The notes: a model not told the origin generated them from the letters alone. 64,000 bases of DNA from Gemmatales bacterium (GCA_025060195.1 JANXCQ010000011.1:56136-120135), one strand, 5' to 3'; shown: positions 9,397 to 18,126, counted from the first letter of the stretch. Made by a program: numbers and translations.

Positions 9397-10719
9397 ATGC
9401 GCTGGTACAGTCAGGCGACGCGGGGGCAGTGGTTGGCGTTAGTGGCCGCATTATTAGGTTGGCTTTTCGATGGTTTCGAAATGGGGATTTTCCCTGCCGT
9501 AGCCCGACCCGCGTTATTAGACGTCTTAGGGCATCGTTCGAAGCTGGAAGCCTTGAATAAGAGCGATCCGGGTTATGAACAAGTCTTTCGGATAGCGCAA
9601 CAACAAACAGGCTCGTGGTATGGTCGTATTACCGCGGCCTTCCTAGTTGGAGCGGCTTTAGGCGGTTGGCTCTTCGGGTGGATTGGCGACCGACTGGGAC
9701 GCGTCCGCGGACTGATGCTAAGTGTGCTCACCTACTCGTTATTCACAGGCTTATGCGGTCTGGCTCAGGACAGTTGGCAATTATTAGGACTTAGATTCTT
9801 AGCTTCGTTAGGAATGGGCGGGGAATGGGCTTTAGGCGTCGCCTTAGTCATGGAAAAATGGCCCGCGCACGCCCGGCCGATGTTGGCAGGTCTCATCGGC
9901 GCCGCGGCCAATGTGGGGTTCACCCTGGCTGCGTTATTAGCTTGGGGATTTGAGGCAGCCGGATTGCCTATCGCGCAGGGGGGCTGGCGCTGGGTCTTAG
10001 GATTTTGTGCCTTACCCGCGTTGCTGACCTTCTTTATTCGGTATTTTGTTCCCGAATCGGAACGCTGGCAGGAGGCCTCGCAATCAGGGCCACGCCCTAA
10101 CCTGATAGAGATTTTCCGCCCGGGCATAGCCTCGAATACCTTGGTCGGGTCGCTCTTAGGAGCGATAGCGCTGATTGGCACCTGGGGCTCGGTGCAGTGG
10201 ATACCTCCCTGGGTCAATAGCCAGACCCATGCACAGTGGCAGACCAGCTTGGCGCAAATCTGTTCGGGGTTGGGAGCGTGCCTGTTTGCGTTTCTCGGCG
10301 GCGTGGTCGGGCAGGCGGTGAGTCGGCGGCTCGGTTATTTCAGCATGTGCCTCGCTTCGCTCTTGTTATGTGCCATACTCTTCCGCTGGCCCTGGCATTT
10401 TTCCAGCCACACTGCGAATTGGACGTTCATGAGCGTAGTGTTTGCGACGGGCGGCATCACCGCGGCCTTCTATGGATGGTTCCCGCTTTACTTTCCAGAG
10501 TTATTTCCGACTCGGGTGCGCGCCACAGGTCAGGGCTTTTGTTTCAATGTCGGTCGGGTCGTAGCGGCCGTGGGTGCCATTTTCACCGGCACCTTGATTC
10601 AGGAAATTTTCCACGGCGATTACGCCCGCGCCGGGGCGACGACGAGTCTAATTTATATCCTCGGTCTGCTAATCATTTGGTTCGCCCCGGAAACGAAGGG
10701 ACGCCCGTTGCCCGATTGA
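9397..10719 (+). CDS. MFS transporter
   Basis: This is a Major Facilitator Superfamily transporter of the sugar/organic-acid proton symporter type, about 440 residues with about 12 membrane segments. The first helix contains LLGWLFDGFEMGIFP. The MFS signature between helices 2 and 3 reads GWIGDRLGRVRGL. A second conserved segment is GMGGEWALGVALVMEKWP. The C-terminus has LFPTRVRATGQGFCFNVGR and ends PETKGRPL. The ATG at 9397 is preferred over the TTG at 9394 because GAGGTGA precedes it. The substrate cannot be told. It appears monocistronic. Confidence 0.88.
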   Translation: MRWYSQATRGQWLALVAALLGWLFDGFEMGIFPAVARPALLDVLGHRSKLEALNKSDPGYEQVFRIAQQQTGSWYGRITAAFLVGAALGGWLFGWIGDRLGRVRGLMLSVLTYSLFTGLCGLAQDSWQLLGLRFLASLGMGGEWALGVALVMEKWPAHARPMLAGLIGAAANVGFTLAALLAWGFEAAGLPIAQGGWRWVLGFCALPALLTFFIRYFVPESERWQEASQSGPRPNLIEIFRPGIASNTLVGSLLGAIALIGTWGSVQWIPPWVNSQTHAQWQTSLAQICSGLGACLFAFLGGVVGQAVSRRLGYFSMCLASLLLCAILFRWPWHFSSHTANWTFMSVVFATGGITAAFYGWFPLYFPELFPTRVRATGQGFCFNVGRVVAAVGAIFTGTLIQEIFHGDYARAGATTSLIYILGLLIIWFAPETKGRPLPD

Positions 10720-10884
10720 AACTCTGCCCGATTGTGCCGAGTAGCTCGGACAATTCCTAAAGCATATCTCTATCACGTAGCGCTTCGCTTTCTCCCTTGC
10801 CGAAACTTGCTGGGTCGCGTCAAATATCCACAAGAGGCAATAGTCGAACTGTTGGCTGGACGCTAATACCCTGAGGAGGCGATC

Positions 10885-11838
10885 ATGACTCGTACTTGGC
10901 GGGAGGTTACTTTGTTAGTCGTGCTCACGCTCGCCGTTTTCTCGGTGGGTTGCCAAAACAATAGCCCCAAAGGCATGACGCAGGCAGAGGAACAACCAAC
11001 CCAAGCGCGAAGCAAGCCGACCGGCGCGGACCAGGGAGCGGAAGTTCCCCCTTGGCGCCGCGTGGCGTACGGCACGGAGGCAGGTGAGTGGTTCTTCTCG
11101 ACGCATGTGGCGTTGGGGCGGAATGTGTTCGTTCAGGTGCGCCAGCCTCCCGAAGTGGCGATGCGAGCATTGGCGTCGGGCGCACTGCACTCGCTGGGAT
11201 TGCGGCTTGGCCCCAGCGGGTTGGCTCCTATAGCCGCTCTCCGGTTATTTGTCGTTCGACCTGGAGAAGATCGTCAGGTCAGTGTCAACGCCATAGTGGT
11301 TCTGCGCAGTGGATTCGTCGAACATCTCCTCACCACTCATCAAGCAGGGAAGAATCATGAATCAGTTCTCTCCGCCGACATGGATGCATTAGACCTGTAT
11401 CTGGCCCTGCTAGCCATTGGTGCTAAACCAGGGAGGCCCATGGAATATCGGGAAGAAAATGGCCAACGAATTTTCGTTCCGCCTCAGGGCGAGCGTATCC
11501 GCGTGCGTTGTGCGTATCGCAACAAGCGCGGCGAACTGGTCATTGTGCCAGCTCAGCACTGGCTCCGCGATGTGGACAAGAAACAGCGATTACAGCATGA
11601 CTGGATATTCGCAGGAAGCCGATTTATCGAGCCTGATGTGCCCGGCGAAAAACCCTTTTTCGGAGCCAACCTGGGACGTGTCATTTGTACTTCCAACTTT
11701 GCCGTTGCTTTGCTCGACCTGCCCATTCGCAGCTCCGACCAAACCGCGGAAGGACTTCTCTTCGAGGCCAACCCAGACACGATTCCGCCTGAGAAGACTC
11801 CCGTTGCCGTTTTGCTTTCCCGAATTGAAGGGAAATAA
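10885..11838 (+). CDS. Hypothetical lipoprotein
   Basis: No family was recognised. This 317-residue protein starts with an ATG preceded by GAGGAGG. It has a lipoprotein signal: a basic start, a hydrophobic stretch VTLLVVLTLAVF and lipobox SVGC near residue 23. After a polar linker there is a soluble domain with no further membrane segment. It lies between an MFS transporter and the convergent fhcA operon, and the neighbours give no clue to function. Coding is supported by the good ribosome site, intact length and signal peptide. Confidence 0.75.
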   Translation: MTRTWREVTLLVVLTLAVFSVGCQNNSPKGMTQAEEQPTQARSKPTGADQGAEVPPWRRVAYGTEAGEWFFSTHVALGRNVFVQVRQPPEVAMRALASGALHSLGLRLGPSGLAPIAALRLFVVRPGEDRQVSVNAIVVLRSGFVEHLLTTHQAGKNHESVLSADMDALDLYLALLAIGAKPGRPMEYREENGQRIFVPPQGERIRVRCAYRNKRGELVIVPAQHWLRDVDKKQRLQHDWIFAGSRFIEPDVPGEKPFFGANLGRVICTSNFAVALLDLPIRSSDQTAEGLLFEANPDTIPPEKTPVAVLLSRIEGK

Positions 11839-11920
11839 CCCGCCTTACTATGACTCGGTTGGCCAACTGATCCAAGTCGCGGTTGGGTGAGGGCAGAAAG
11901 CTCTACACAACTGCGAGGCT

Positions 11921-13570
11921 TTAGGTAGAGTGAGAAGCTTCTTCCAAGTAACTCACATCTACAGGATAATTGGCGAATTGGATGGTGTAGTGATCCTCAA
12001 ACCAGCGTTGAATGTCTGGCAGGGCTGCCTGGTCGAACTCCGGCGTGTTATAGTGAGTTTTGCCGAAGACTTCTGCCCGAATTTCCCCGTCTTCGACGAT
12101 GAGTTGCCCAGCCTTGAATACGTAACGGGGATGGGCAAACATCTCGGTTAGATTCGCCTGGGGCTGGTAGATGGTGATGTCGGCATCAGCGCCGACGCCG
12201 AGGTGGCCCTTATTGGTCAGGCCCAAAATGCGGGCGGGCGCGGCCCGCGTGATGATGGCAATCTCAGACAGGGAGTATTGCCGAGAAATGTCGCGTAATC
12301 GGCAGCGTTCGCGCACCCGGCTGGGCAGACGCTGCAGCATATCTCGGCGGTACCCCGCATCCATGAGGAGGTGGATAATCTGCGGATAGGCGAGGAAAGA
12401 AGCGCCATTGGGGTGGTCGGTGCTCAGGCAAATGCGCCAGGGGTCCTGGGCTAACAAGAACCACTCTAACCCCACCACCCACTGCCAAGCATGGACAACG
12501 CTTTTTTCGCGATACGTAATAGGCACGATGCCGCAGCCCGTTTCCATTTCCGTGTCAGCATTGAACCACTTGCGACCCGTTACGCGGTGCAAGTAATACC
12601 CCAACGGCCCATCGCCGGTCATCGAGGTGGTTTCCCCGAACATCACTTGGCCGACATCCACGGTCAGATTGGGGTGTTCGTTGAAATAGTTGATAAGCGG
12701 TTCGGCTTGTGAACAGAAAGTGCGTTGGTCATTCGGATCGCCACCGTAGCTGTGAAATTGAATATGCGTGAGATGCCCGCGCCGTCCCTCCAGGGCTTTC
12801 ATGGTGTCCAAGGTGGTCGTCCAGTTGCCGGGCAGACCAAGATTGTTGCAGTGAATGTGCACAGCGTGAGGTAAACGCAAGTCCATGGCCACTTGCGCCA
12901 GGTTCTGAATGATCTGCCGTGGCGTCACGCCGAAAGCGGGTATCGCCTCATCGAGATGCGTAGCATTACCCCCGGCAACTTCTTTCCAAATTTCGACCCC
13001 ACCGGGGTTGACTAATTTGATGGCGTAGGCCTTTGCAGCCCCGAGCAACCAGGCGGCGAAGTCACGGAGCCGGGCGTAATTCCCTGAGGCAATTTGTCGT
13101 AAGACGTAGTGATTGTTGCCCATGAGGACGTAAAAACCCTTGTCGATGATCGGAGTGTCGGCCAGTTCCTCATGAGCGTGTCGAGCGGCGAGCGGGGAGA
13201 TGGCGGCATCCATGACCGTGGTGTAGCCCATGCCCGCATAGAGATAGCCCGTGGCGAAGGTACTGGGCACACTCCCACCAACGCCGGAACGGGTGAAGCG
13301 GGTGCGGCGCACCGGCGGAGCTAACCGATGATCTTCAGGGCGCATCTTGCGGGCAGCGTTGACCTTTGGCCCTGCTATGTGGGCATGAATGTCCACACCG
13401 CCGGGCATGATGATAAGTCCCGTGGCATCCAACGTGCGGTCGGGCGGAACATTGGGCTCGCTAGGCGGCGCGACGATTTTGCCGTTCTGTATCCACAGGT
13501 CGCGTATTTCCCCGTGGACACCGTTGGCGGGATCGTACACCGTGCCGTTGGTGATGCGAATCAGGGACAT
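11921..13570 (-). CDS. fhcA: Formylmethanofuran dehydrogenase/hydrolase subunit A
   Basis: FhcA/FwdA is the amidohydrolase-type subunit that interconverts formyl-methanofuran with formate in the tetrahydromethanopterin C1 pathway. In bacteria it belongs to the formyltransferase/hydrolase complex (Fhc). The 549-residue length fits. Metal-site motifs are visible: IHAH (61-64), KVNAARKMRPEDH just after, the probable carboxylated lysine in AYAIKLVNPGG, VHIHCNN, THIQFHSYGG and LSTDHPNG. The FhcA-specific KMRPEDH separates it from plain dihydroorotase or hydantoinase. It is the last gene of a three-gene minus-strand operon, 10 nt after the molybdoenzyme. FhcB, C and D are not in the window. Confidence 0.93.
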   Translation of the reverse strand: MSLIRITNGTVYDPANGVHGEIRDLWIQNGKIVAPPSEPNVPPDRTLDATGLIIMPGGVDIHAHIAGPKVNAARKMRPEDHRLAPPVRRTRFTRSGVGGSVPSTFATGYLYAGMGYTTVMDAAISPLAARHAHEELADTPIIDKGFYVLMGNNHYVLRQIASGNYARLRDFAAWLLGAAKAYAIKLVNPGGVEIWKEVAGGNATHLDEAIPAFGVTPRQIIQNLAQVAMDLRLPHAVHIHCNNLGLPGNWTTTLDTMKALEGRRGHLTHIQFHSYGGDPNDQRTFCSQAEPLINYFNEHPNLTVDVGQVMFGETTSMTGDGPLGYYLHRVTGRKWFNADTEMETGCGIVPITYREKSVVHAWQWVVGLEWFLLAQDPWRICLSTDHPNGASFLAYPQIIHLLMDAGYRRDMLQRLPSRVRERCRLRDISRQYSLSEIAIITRAAPARILGLTNKGHLGVGADADITIYQPQANLTEMFAHPRYVFKAGQLIVEDGEIRAEVFGKTHYNTPEFDQAALPDIQRWFEDHYTIQFANYPVDVSYLEEASHST

Positions 13571-13580
13571 GGCTCATGAA

Positions 13581-14249
13581 TCAACGTTCGCGGAAGCGCT
13601 CTTCGGTCCAGGGGTCGCCTCGCATGTGGTAGCCGCCGTGTTCCCAACTTTCCCAGAAGCCGGGGCGGTCTTCGGCCATCAGTTCGATCCCCCGAACCCA
13701 CTTAGCGCTTTTCCAGGCATAGAGCCGAGGGACAACCAGACGTAGCGGGTAGCCGTGGTCGGGCGTGAGCAGTTCCCCGTTATGCATCCACGCAAAAAGG
13801 CAATCTTCGCCTAGGAAATCCTCTAACGGCAGGTTGGTAGTGAATCCGTGCTCGCAGTGCACCATAACGTAACGGGCTTCGGGCCGGACACGCACTTGTT
13901 GCAACACGGTACGAGTACTGACGCCTTCCCACAAGTTGCCAAGCTTGCTCCAACGCGTCACGCAATGCATATCCGCCAACACTCGCACCCGGGGCAGACG
14001 AAGAAACTCATCGTAGGTACACGACCATTCTTGCTCTACTAGTCCAAAAATACGAAACCGCCAGGTTGCAGGATCGAACTCTGGAACCGTACCCGCATGG
14101 AGCACGGGCCATTTCCGAGTTTCCACCTGACGCGGTGGTAAGCGTTGTGCCCGATAAACGTCGGGGCTGATGATCAGGGGTACGCCGTCATTTGGCAACT
14201 TGCGACGCAAATCTTCCAGCCAATTTTCCACAGCGTTCGCAGGGTTCAT
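13581..14249 (-). CDS. Sulfite-oxidase-fold molybdopterin oxidoreductase (YuiH/MsrP-like)
   Basis: This 222-residue protein is a molybdenum-cofactor domain of the sulfite oxidase family. The Mo-ligating cysteine is in MHCVTRWSKLGNLWEGV near residue 100. The family segments YVMVHCEHGFTTNLPLEDF, DHGYPLRLVVPRLYAWKSAKW and GFWESWEHGGYH are present. No signal peptide is visible, so it looks cytoplasmic, unlike classical periplasmic MsrP. Its ATG overlaps the stop of the upstream thioredoxin-like gene (ATGA), so the two are probably translationally coupled. The natural substrate is unknown; sulfite or a sulfoxide is possible from family membership. Confidence 0.9.
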   Translation of the reverse strand: MNPANAVENWLEDLRRKLPNDGVPLIISPDVYRAQRLPPRQVETRKWPVLHAGTVPEFDPATWRFRIFGLVEQEWSCTYDEFLRLPRVRVLADMHCVTRWSKLGNLWEGVSTRTVLQQVRVRPEARYVMVHCEHGFTTNLPLEDFLGEDCLFAWMHNGELLTPDHGYPLRLVVPRLYAWKSAKWVRGIELMAEDRPGFWESWEHGGYHMRGDPWTEERFRER

Positions 14250-14749
14250 GGACGTTTCTCCAGGATGCCTAGGAGCTTTTCGACAAAGGGGCGTACTTCC
14301 TCATAGCCGCCGACAAACCGCTTCGCGACCCGACCGTCGTGTCCAAAAACGATAATGAGCGGCGGCCCAGCAATGTCGAGTTTCTTAGTCCAAACGTCTT
14401 CGGGTTCGTCGAGGACAAAGTTTTCGAAGCGTGCCCCAACTTTTTCCAGGAATTCGCGGACTTGCTTCATGGCCTCGGCATCCTGGGGGTCGTCGAGACT
14501 GACCGACATCGCTACCAATCCTTTTGGCGACAAATCCCGATGCATCTGTACCAGATGCGGAAATTCCTCCTTGCAACTCGTTCAGTAGTTGGCCCAAAAA
14601 TCTACAACGACAACGCGACCCCGATGCGCTTGGATGGCCTTGACTAACTCCGGAAACTTGACCCGTTTCGGTGCCGCTGGCGCCTGCTCTTGAGCGACAA
14701 TGGAGCTAGCGAGGGCCAGAGTTGTTAGCAGTGCACCACAAAGTCTCAT
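14246..14749 (-). CDS. Thioredoxin/TlpA-like protein with in-frame TGA at the first CxxC cysteine (candidate selenoprotein)
   Basis: This protein is read as one 167-residue frame from the ATG at 14749 (GAGGAT upstream). The frame is open except for a TGA at codon 56 (14584-14582). It starts with a secretory signal (MRLCGALLTTLALASSIVAQ), followed by VVVVDFWANY, then TGA, then TSCKEEFPHL. In TlpA/thioredoxin-fold proteins this place is FWAxxCxxC, so the TGA replaces exactly the first active-site cysteine and the second (Cys59) remains. After the TGA the fold continues normally, including the cis-Pro region DIAGPPLIIVFG. A hairpin fitting a bacterial SECIS lies just downstream. The protein is probably an exported or membrane-proximal redox protein. 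The alternative is a Cys-to-stop mutation; re-initiation at 14545 lacks a correctly spaced ribosome site. It heads the operon with the molybdoenzyme and fhcA. Confidence 0.72.
14542..14558 (-). promoter_or_regulatory. Candidate SECIS hairpin
   Basis: On the minus-strand RNA, GCAUCUG-GUA-CAGAUGC forms a perfect 7-bp stem starting 23 nt after the in-frame UGA. The apex reads GGU when the last pair is opened. Outer CCG/CGG pairing can extend the stem with a small bulge. Bacterial SECIS elements are hairpins within about 16-37 nt of the UGA with a G at the start of the loop, so position and apex both fit. Chance pairing within coding sequence cannot be excluded. Confidence 0.55.
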
Positions 14750-14851
14750 CTTACATCCTCACTGATACAAATGGGCTTCTCGGCTCAGCTGTTTTTTGGT
14801 AAAAGAGGAGATTCTGAAGTTCGCCGAGCAGGGGACCTCCGGGATCATCAT

Positions 14852-15784
14852 ATGGCCGAGATACGACGAGAAAAATGTCTGCTCATCACGGGAGCGACGG
14901 GTTCGCTGGGGAGCGAGTTAGTGCGCCACTATTACCCCGAGTATCAGATCTTGGCCCAGGGGCGCAATGCGGAGAAGCTGCTACGACTGAAACTGGCGTA
15001 TCCGCGAACGGAAATGGTGCTCGGCGATTTGCGGGCACCGGGGCTTCGTGAAGCCGTGCGCCGCGCCGACGTGGTGATTCACACTGCGGCACAGAAATAC
15101 GTCAACCTCGCCGAACGCCATTGCTATTACACCGTGGATACCAATGTGAACTGTACTTATGAGTTAGCGGACTTAGCAGCACGCCACGGGGTGGAGCGCT
15201 TCATCTTCATCAGCACGGACAAAAGCAGTTTTCCGACCAACGTGTATGGCATCACGAAGTACTTGGCAGAGCGGCTCATTCTGGAGCTCGCCGAGGTTTA
15301 TCCGCAGACGACGTACGTGATTTGTCGCTTCGGCAACATTTTCGGCTCTAGTGGCAGTGTCGTGCAATTATGGCTGGAAGCCCAGCGACGGCGTGAGCCA
15401 ATCCAGGTGACTGATCCGAACATGACGCGGTTCATGTTCAGCCTACCAGATGCCGTGGCCGCGGTCGATTTTGCCCTGCATCAGGGCCGCAGCGGGGATA
15501 TTATTATCCCCAAGATGAAGAGCGTGTGTCTGCGCGACTTGATGCAGTTATTTTCCGACGCGCCTATCGAAATCATCGGTCGGCGACCCGGCGAAAAAGT
15601 GCACGAGACTCTTTACGTTCAGGGCGAGATTAGTACAGGCTACGAAACGGACCAATACTACGTTCTCAATACGCGTGATACGACACGGTTAGCGTTACGT
15701 GACATCAATTCTTCCGAATGCGAGCGGGTTCCCCTTACTACCTTGCGTCAATGGCTACAACAGTTGATTCGCTCAGCTGCGTAA
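14852..15784 (+). CDS. NAD-dependent sugar-nucleotide epimerase/dehydratase (PseB/CapD-like)
   Basis: This is a short-chain dehydrogenase of the polysaccharide-biosynthesis type, similar to UDP-GlcNAc 4,6-dehydratases (PseB, FlaA1, CapD). It has about 310 residues from the ATG at 14852. An in-frame ATG at 14771 exists, but MAEIRREKCLLITGATG places the Rossmann motif near residue 15, as usual. Visible motifs are GATGSLG, HTAAQKYVNLAE, FISTDKS and NVYGITKYLAERL (YxxxK). The C-terminal RRPGEKVHETL segment is typical of the family. It probably makes a modified sugar for surface glycans. It is divergent from the thioredoxin-like gene, and no other glycan genes are adjacent. Confidence 0.88.
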   Translation: MAEIRREKCLLITGATGSLGSELVRHYYPEYQILAQGRNAEKLLRLKLAYPRTEMVLGDLRAPGLREAVRRADVVIHTAAQKYVNLAERHCYYTVDTNVNCTYELADLAARHGVERFIFISTDKSSFPTNVYGITKYLAERLILELAEVYPQTTYVICRFGNIFGSSGSVVQLWLEAQRRREPIQVTDPNMTRFMFSLPDAVAAVDFALHQGRSGDIIIPKMKSVCLRDLMQLFSDAPIEIIGRRPGEKVHETLYVQGEISTGYETDQYYVLNTRDTTRLALRDINSSECERVPLTTLRQWLQQLIRSAA

Positions 15785-16002
15785 GGAAAATTTGCGCGTT
15801 GCGGCGCGGAAAGTGCGCCCGTTACTTTGGGCCCCCATCTTGAGAGCGCGAAGCATGGCCGTAATGCTAGCGAAAATTCGCTCCGTTGTTTCAATTGATT
15901 TTGAAAATATTGTCTTAATAGTTTCGTTTGAATATTATCTCAGCAGGCCCTTGGACAGATTTTGTGGCCAATCTCTTGGCGCGGAAGGGGGAGGCGGCCA
16001 AC

Positions 16003-17439
16003 ATGAACACCCGTCGGTTTTCTTGGCCGAGGCTGAATGGCTGGTCATTCGGTCTCCTAATCGTGATGCTCGGCCTACTGCAAACTGCAGCCGAAGCTTG
16101 GTTATCTTCGCCCAACGATCCCAGCATCACGCATTGGGGCTGGTACGTCCTACGCTTTTTGTATCTGGGGTTCCCCTGGCTCTGGCTCGGTCAAGATTCT
16201 TCGATGCAACTGGCCGCGGTTGCCGTCTGGGCTTATACCCTTTCTCTCGTAACCGCGCTAGTCGTGCTACGCCTCAAGACCTTGGGTTGGCCGCTACGCT
16301 GGACACTTTTGTTGTTCGCACCAGGAGTACACGGGTTTTTCTTACTAGCACTATGCTTAGCTCCTTTTTACCCAGTCAAATCGTTGGGCCGCACCGTGCC
16401 TTCGACACCTGCGTGGATTGAGGAGCTGGAAACACAAGAACACTCTAGGAGACAGCAAGATGGTAGCGGCGAAGTTATGACCACGGTCGAAACGGCACGG
16501 TCCGATTGGCCTGCGACAACGGCAGCTGCGGCAATTTATGCGCTCCGAGGTGATTATGCTCGAATGTACCTCCGCGAGCAGAGCAAACTGATTATGACGG
16601 TAGCGGCCCTAGCAATTTCGTTCGGCATTGCCGCGGTTGTATTGAGCACTTCTATGGGTACTTACGGTTTGTCACTATTTATTGGTGCGCCGTTCTTAGT
16701 GGGCTTTTGGCTGACCCTGATAATATGCTCCCAAGGTGATATCGCACTTGGTGACTGTGTCTTGGTCTATTGCGTCGCCCTGCTACTGGGAGCCGCTCTC
16801 CTAGTGATCATCGGCGTCGAAGGAATCATCTGCTTGCTCATGGCCTCCTCATTGGTATTTCTCAGTGGCATGGCAGGTTGTGCCCTGGCGTACGGCCTAA
16901 GCCGACACGTTCTTCTGAGCGCCAGCCGGAGGAGGTATTACAGCGGCGTGCTACTAATTTGGCCCATGATGTTAGGGGTAGAGACGCTCTGGCCGTTGGG
17001 CGTCAGCGAACACGCCGTGCGCACGGAAATAATTATTCACGCGCCGCCCGAACGAGTGTGGCAAACGGTGCTGGCGTTTCCGCCTTTGCCGGAGCCCAAG
17101 GAATTGTTGTTCCGTCTGGGTGCGGCTTACCCAGTGGCGGCTCAGATTCATGGTCAAGGGCCCGGGGCCGTGCGCCATTGCATTTTCAACACGGGTACTT
17201 TTGTCGAACCTATCTTGGTTTGGGAACCAGCGCGGTGTTTGCGTTTCGCCGTTACCGACCAACCTGCGCCTATGCGGGAACTTTCTCCGTGGGACATCCA
17301 TCCGCCTCATTTGCATGGCTACCTTGTCTGCCGACAAGGGGAATTTCTCCTCGAACCGTTACCCGACGGCAGCACCCGTCTGATCGGAACGACTTGGTAT
17401 GTGAACCACATGTGGCCACAGTGGTATTGGTATCTGTGA
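16003..17439 (+). CDS. Membrane protein with C-terminal SRPBCC-like domain, ending at a probable premature TGA
   Basis: The N-terminal two-thirds carries several hydrophobic segments (for example SFGLLIVMLGLLQTAAEAWL and a cluster from about residue 200 to 330). A soluble domain beginning RTEIIIHAPPERVWQTVLAF follows and looks like an SRPBCC/START-type lipid-binding fold. The start at 16003 is chosen because a GGGGGAGG site precedes it. The frame stops at TGA 17437-17439 after WPQWYWYL. It then stays open for 25 more codons (SDYCIHAIHYRVLAHIKSLA and a short tail) to TAA at 17515-17517. This continuation looks like the expected terminal amphipathic helix. The TGA may therefore be a TGG-to-TGA change. 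Function is unknown. Confidence 0.7.
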   Translation: MNTRRFSWPRLNGWSFGLLIVMLGLLQTAAEAWLSSPNDPSITHWGWYVLRFLYLGFPWLWLGQDSSMQLAAVAVWAYTLSLVTALVVLRLKTLGWPLRWTLLLFAPGVHGFFLLALCLAPFYPVKSLGRTVPSTPAWIEELETQEHSRRQQDGSGEVMTTVETARSDWPATTAAAAIYALRGDYARMYLREQSKLIMTVAALAISFGIAAVVLSTSMGTYGLSLFIGAPFLVGFWLTLIICSQGDIALGDCVLVYCVALLLGAALLVIIGVEGIICLLMASSLVFLSGMAGCALAYGLSRHVLLSASRRRYYSGVLLIWPMMLGVETLWPLGVSEHAVRTEIIIHAPPERVWQTVLAFPPLPEPKELLFRLGAAYPVAAQIHGQGPGAVRHCIFNTGTFVEPILVWEPARCLRFAVTDQPAPMRELSPWDIHPPHLHGYLVCRQGEFLLEPLPDGSTRLIGTTWYVNHMWPQWYWYL

Positions 17440-17598
17440 AGCGATTATTGCATTCACGCCATTCATTATCGCGTCTTGGCTCATATCAAAAGTTTGGCCG
17501 AGCAGCCACCACAGTAATATCCCCTTTGGTCCAACCTCGGGGACTTGCCCCTACCGCAGGAGTCGCCTTCCGCGAGCCCAGGTGAGGCGTGACTCGCC

Positions 17599-17919
17599 TT
17601 ATTGGTCGGTGAAATCTTCGAGCAGCGAAATGGCGACGATTTGATTGCGGAGTATCACAACGCGCTTGCGATTGCGCTTAATGCCGGTGGCAATGGATTC
17701 GGCAATATAGTTTTCGCGTGTAGTGTCGCTGTCGCGCATATCGTGGAAGTCGGCATCGGCCACCACAACGTAGCGTTCATTCATCTGCTCAAGCCGACCT
17801 AAGCACACATAGGGACTTTCCAAGTCCACAATGACCATCTGCCCGATCATTCCTTCCAGCCAGTCCACCATCGCTTCCACCGCCTTAGACTGAGCCACCT
17901 CCGGGGTCGTGTCTGCCAC
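17599..17919 (-). CDS. Small hypothetical protein
   Basis: This is a 106-residue soluble protein of unrecognised family. It has a helical N-terminus (SKAVEAMVDWLEGMIGQ) followed by a strand-rich part (MVIVDLESPYVCLGRLEQ, YVVVADADFHDMRDSD and RVVILRNQIVAISLLEDF). This layout is loosely reminiscent of a small Sm-like barrel, but that is only an impression. It lies alone between the SRPBCC protein and the anti-sigma gene on the minus strand. Coding is supported by regular composition and lack of an alternative frame. Confidence 0.65.
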   Translation of the reverse strand: MADTTPEVAQSKAVEAMVDWLEGMIGQMVIVDLESPYVCLGRLEQMNERYVVVADADFHDMRDSDTTRENYIAESIATGIKRNRKRVVILRNQIVAISLLEDFTDQ

Positions 17920-18126
17920 ATTGTAACAAGTTGGCTCCAGGTAAGATTATGCACGTTGAGTCGATTTGGCCTGTTTCGTCCCTGGGCCCCAAACTGGTCA
18001 ATCAGCCGACGGAGTCGATTTGTCAATCCGCAGCCCCCCACCGGCGCGAAAGCAAGCTCAGATGGATTGGCCGGCGATTCGATAACCCCCCAACCGAATC
18101 CGCCATGGAGACAAGGGCTACCAAGC

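Noticed and set aside
14246..14545. Annotating the redox gene as a 99-residue protein from the ATG at 14545
   Set aside because: The purine-rich stretch before it is about 18 nt away and belongs to the KEE codons. The product would lack the thioredoxin active site and signal peptide that precede it in the same frame.
17437..17517. Second selenocysteine site in the SRPBCC protein
   Set aside because: The replaced residue looks like Trp, not Cys, and no suitable hairpin lies 16-37 nt downstream.
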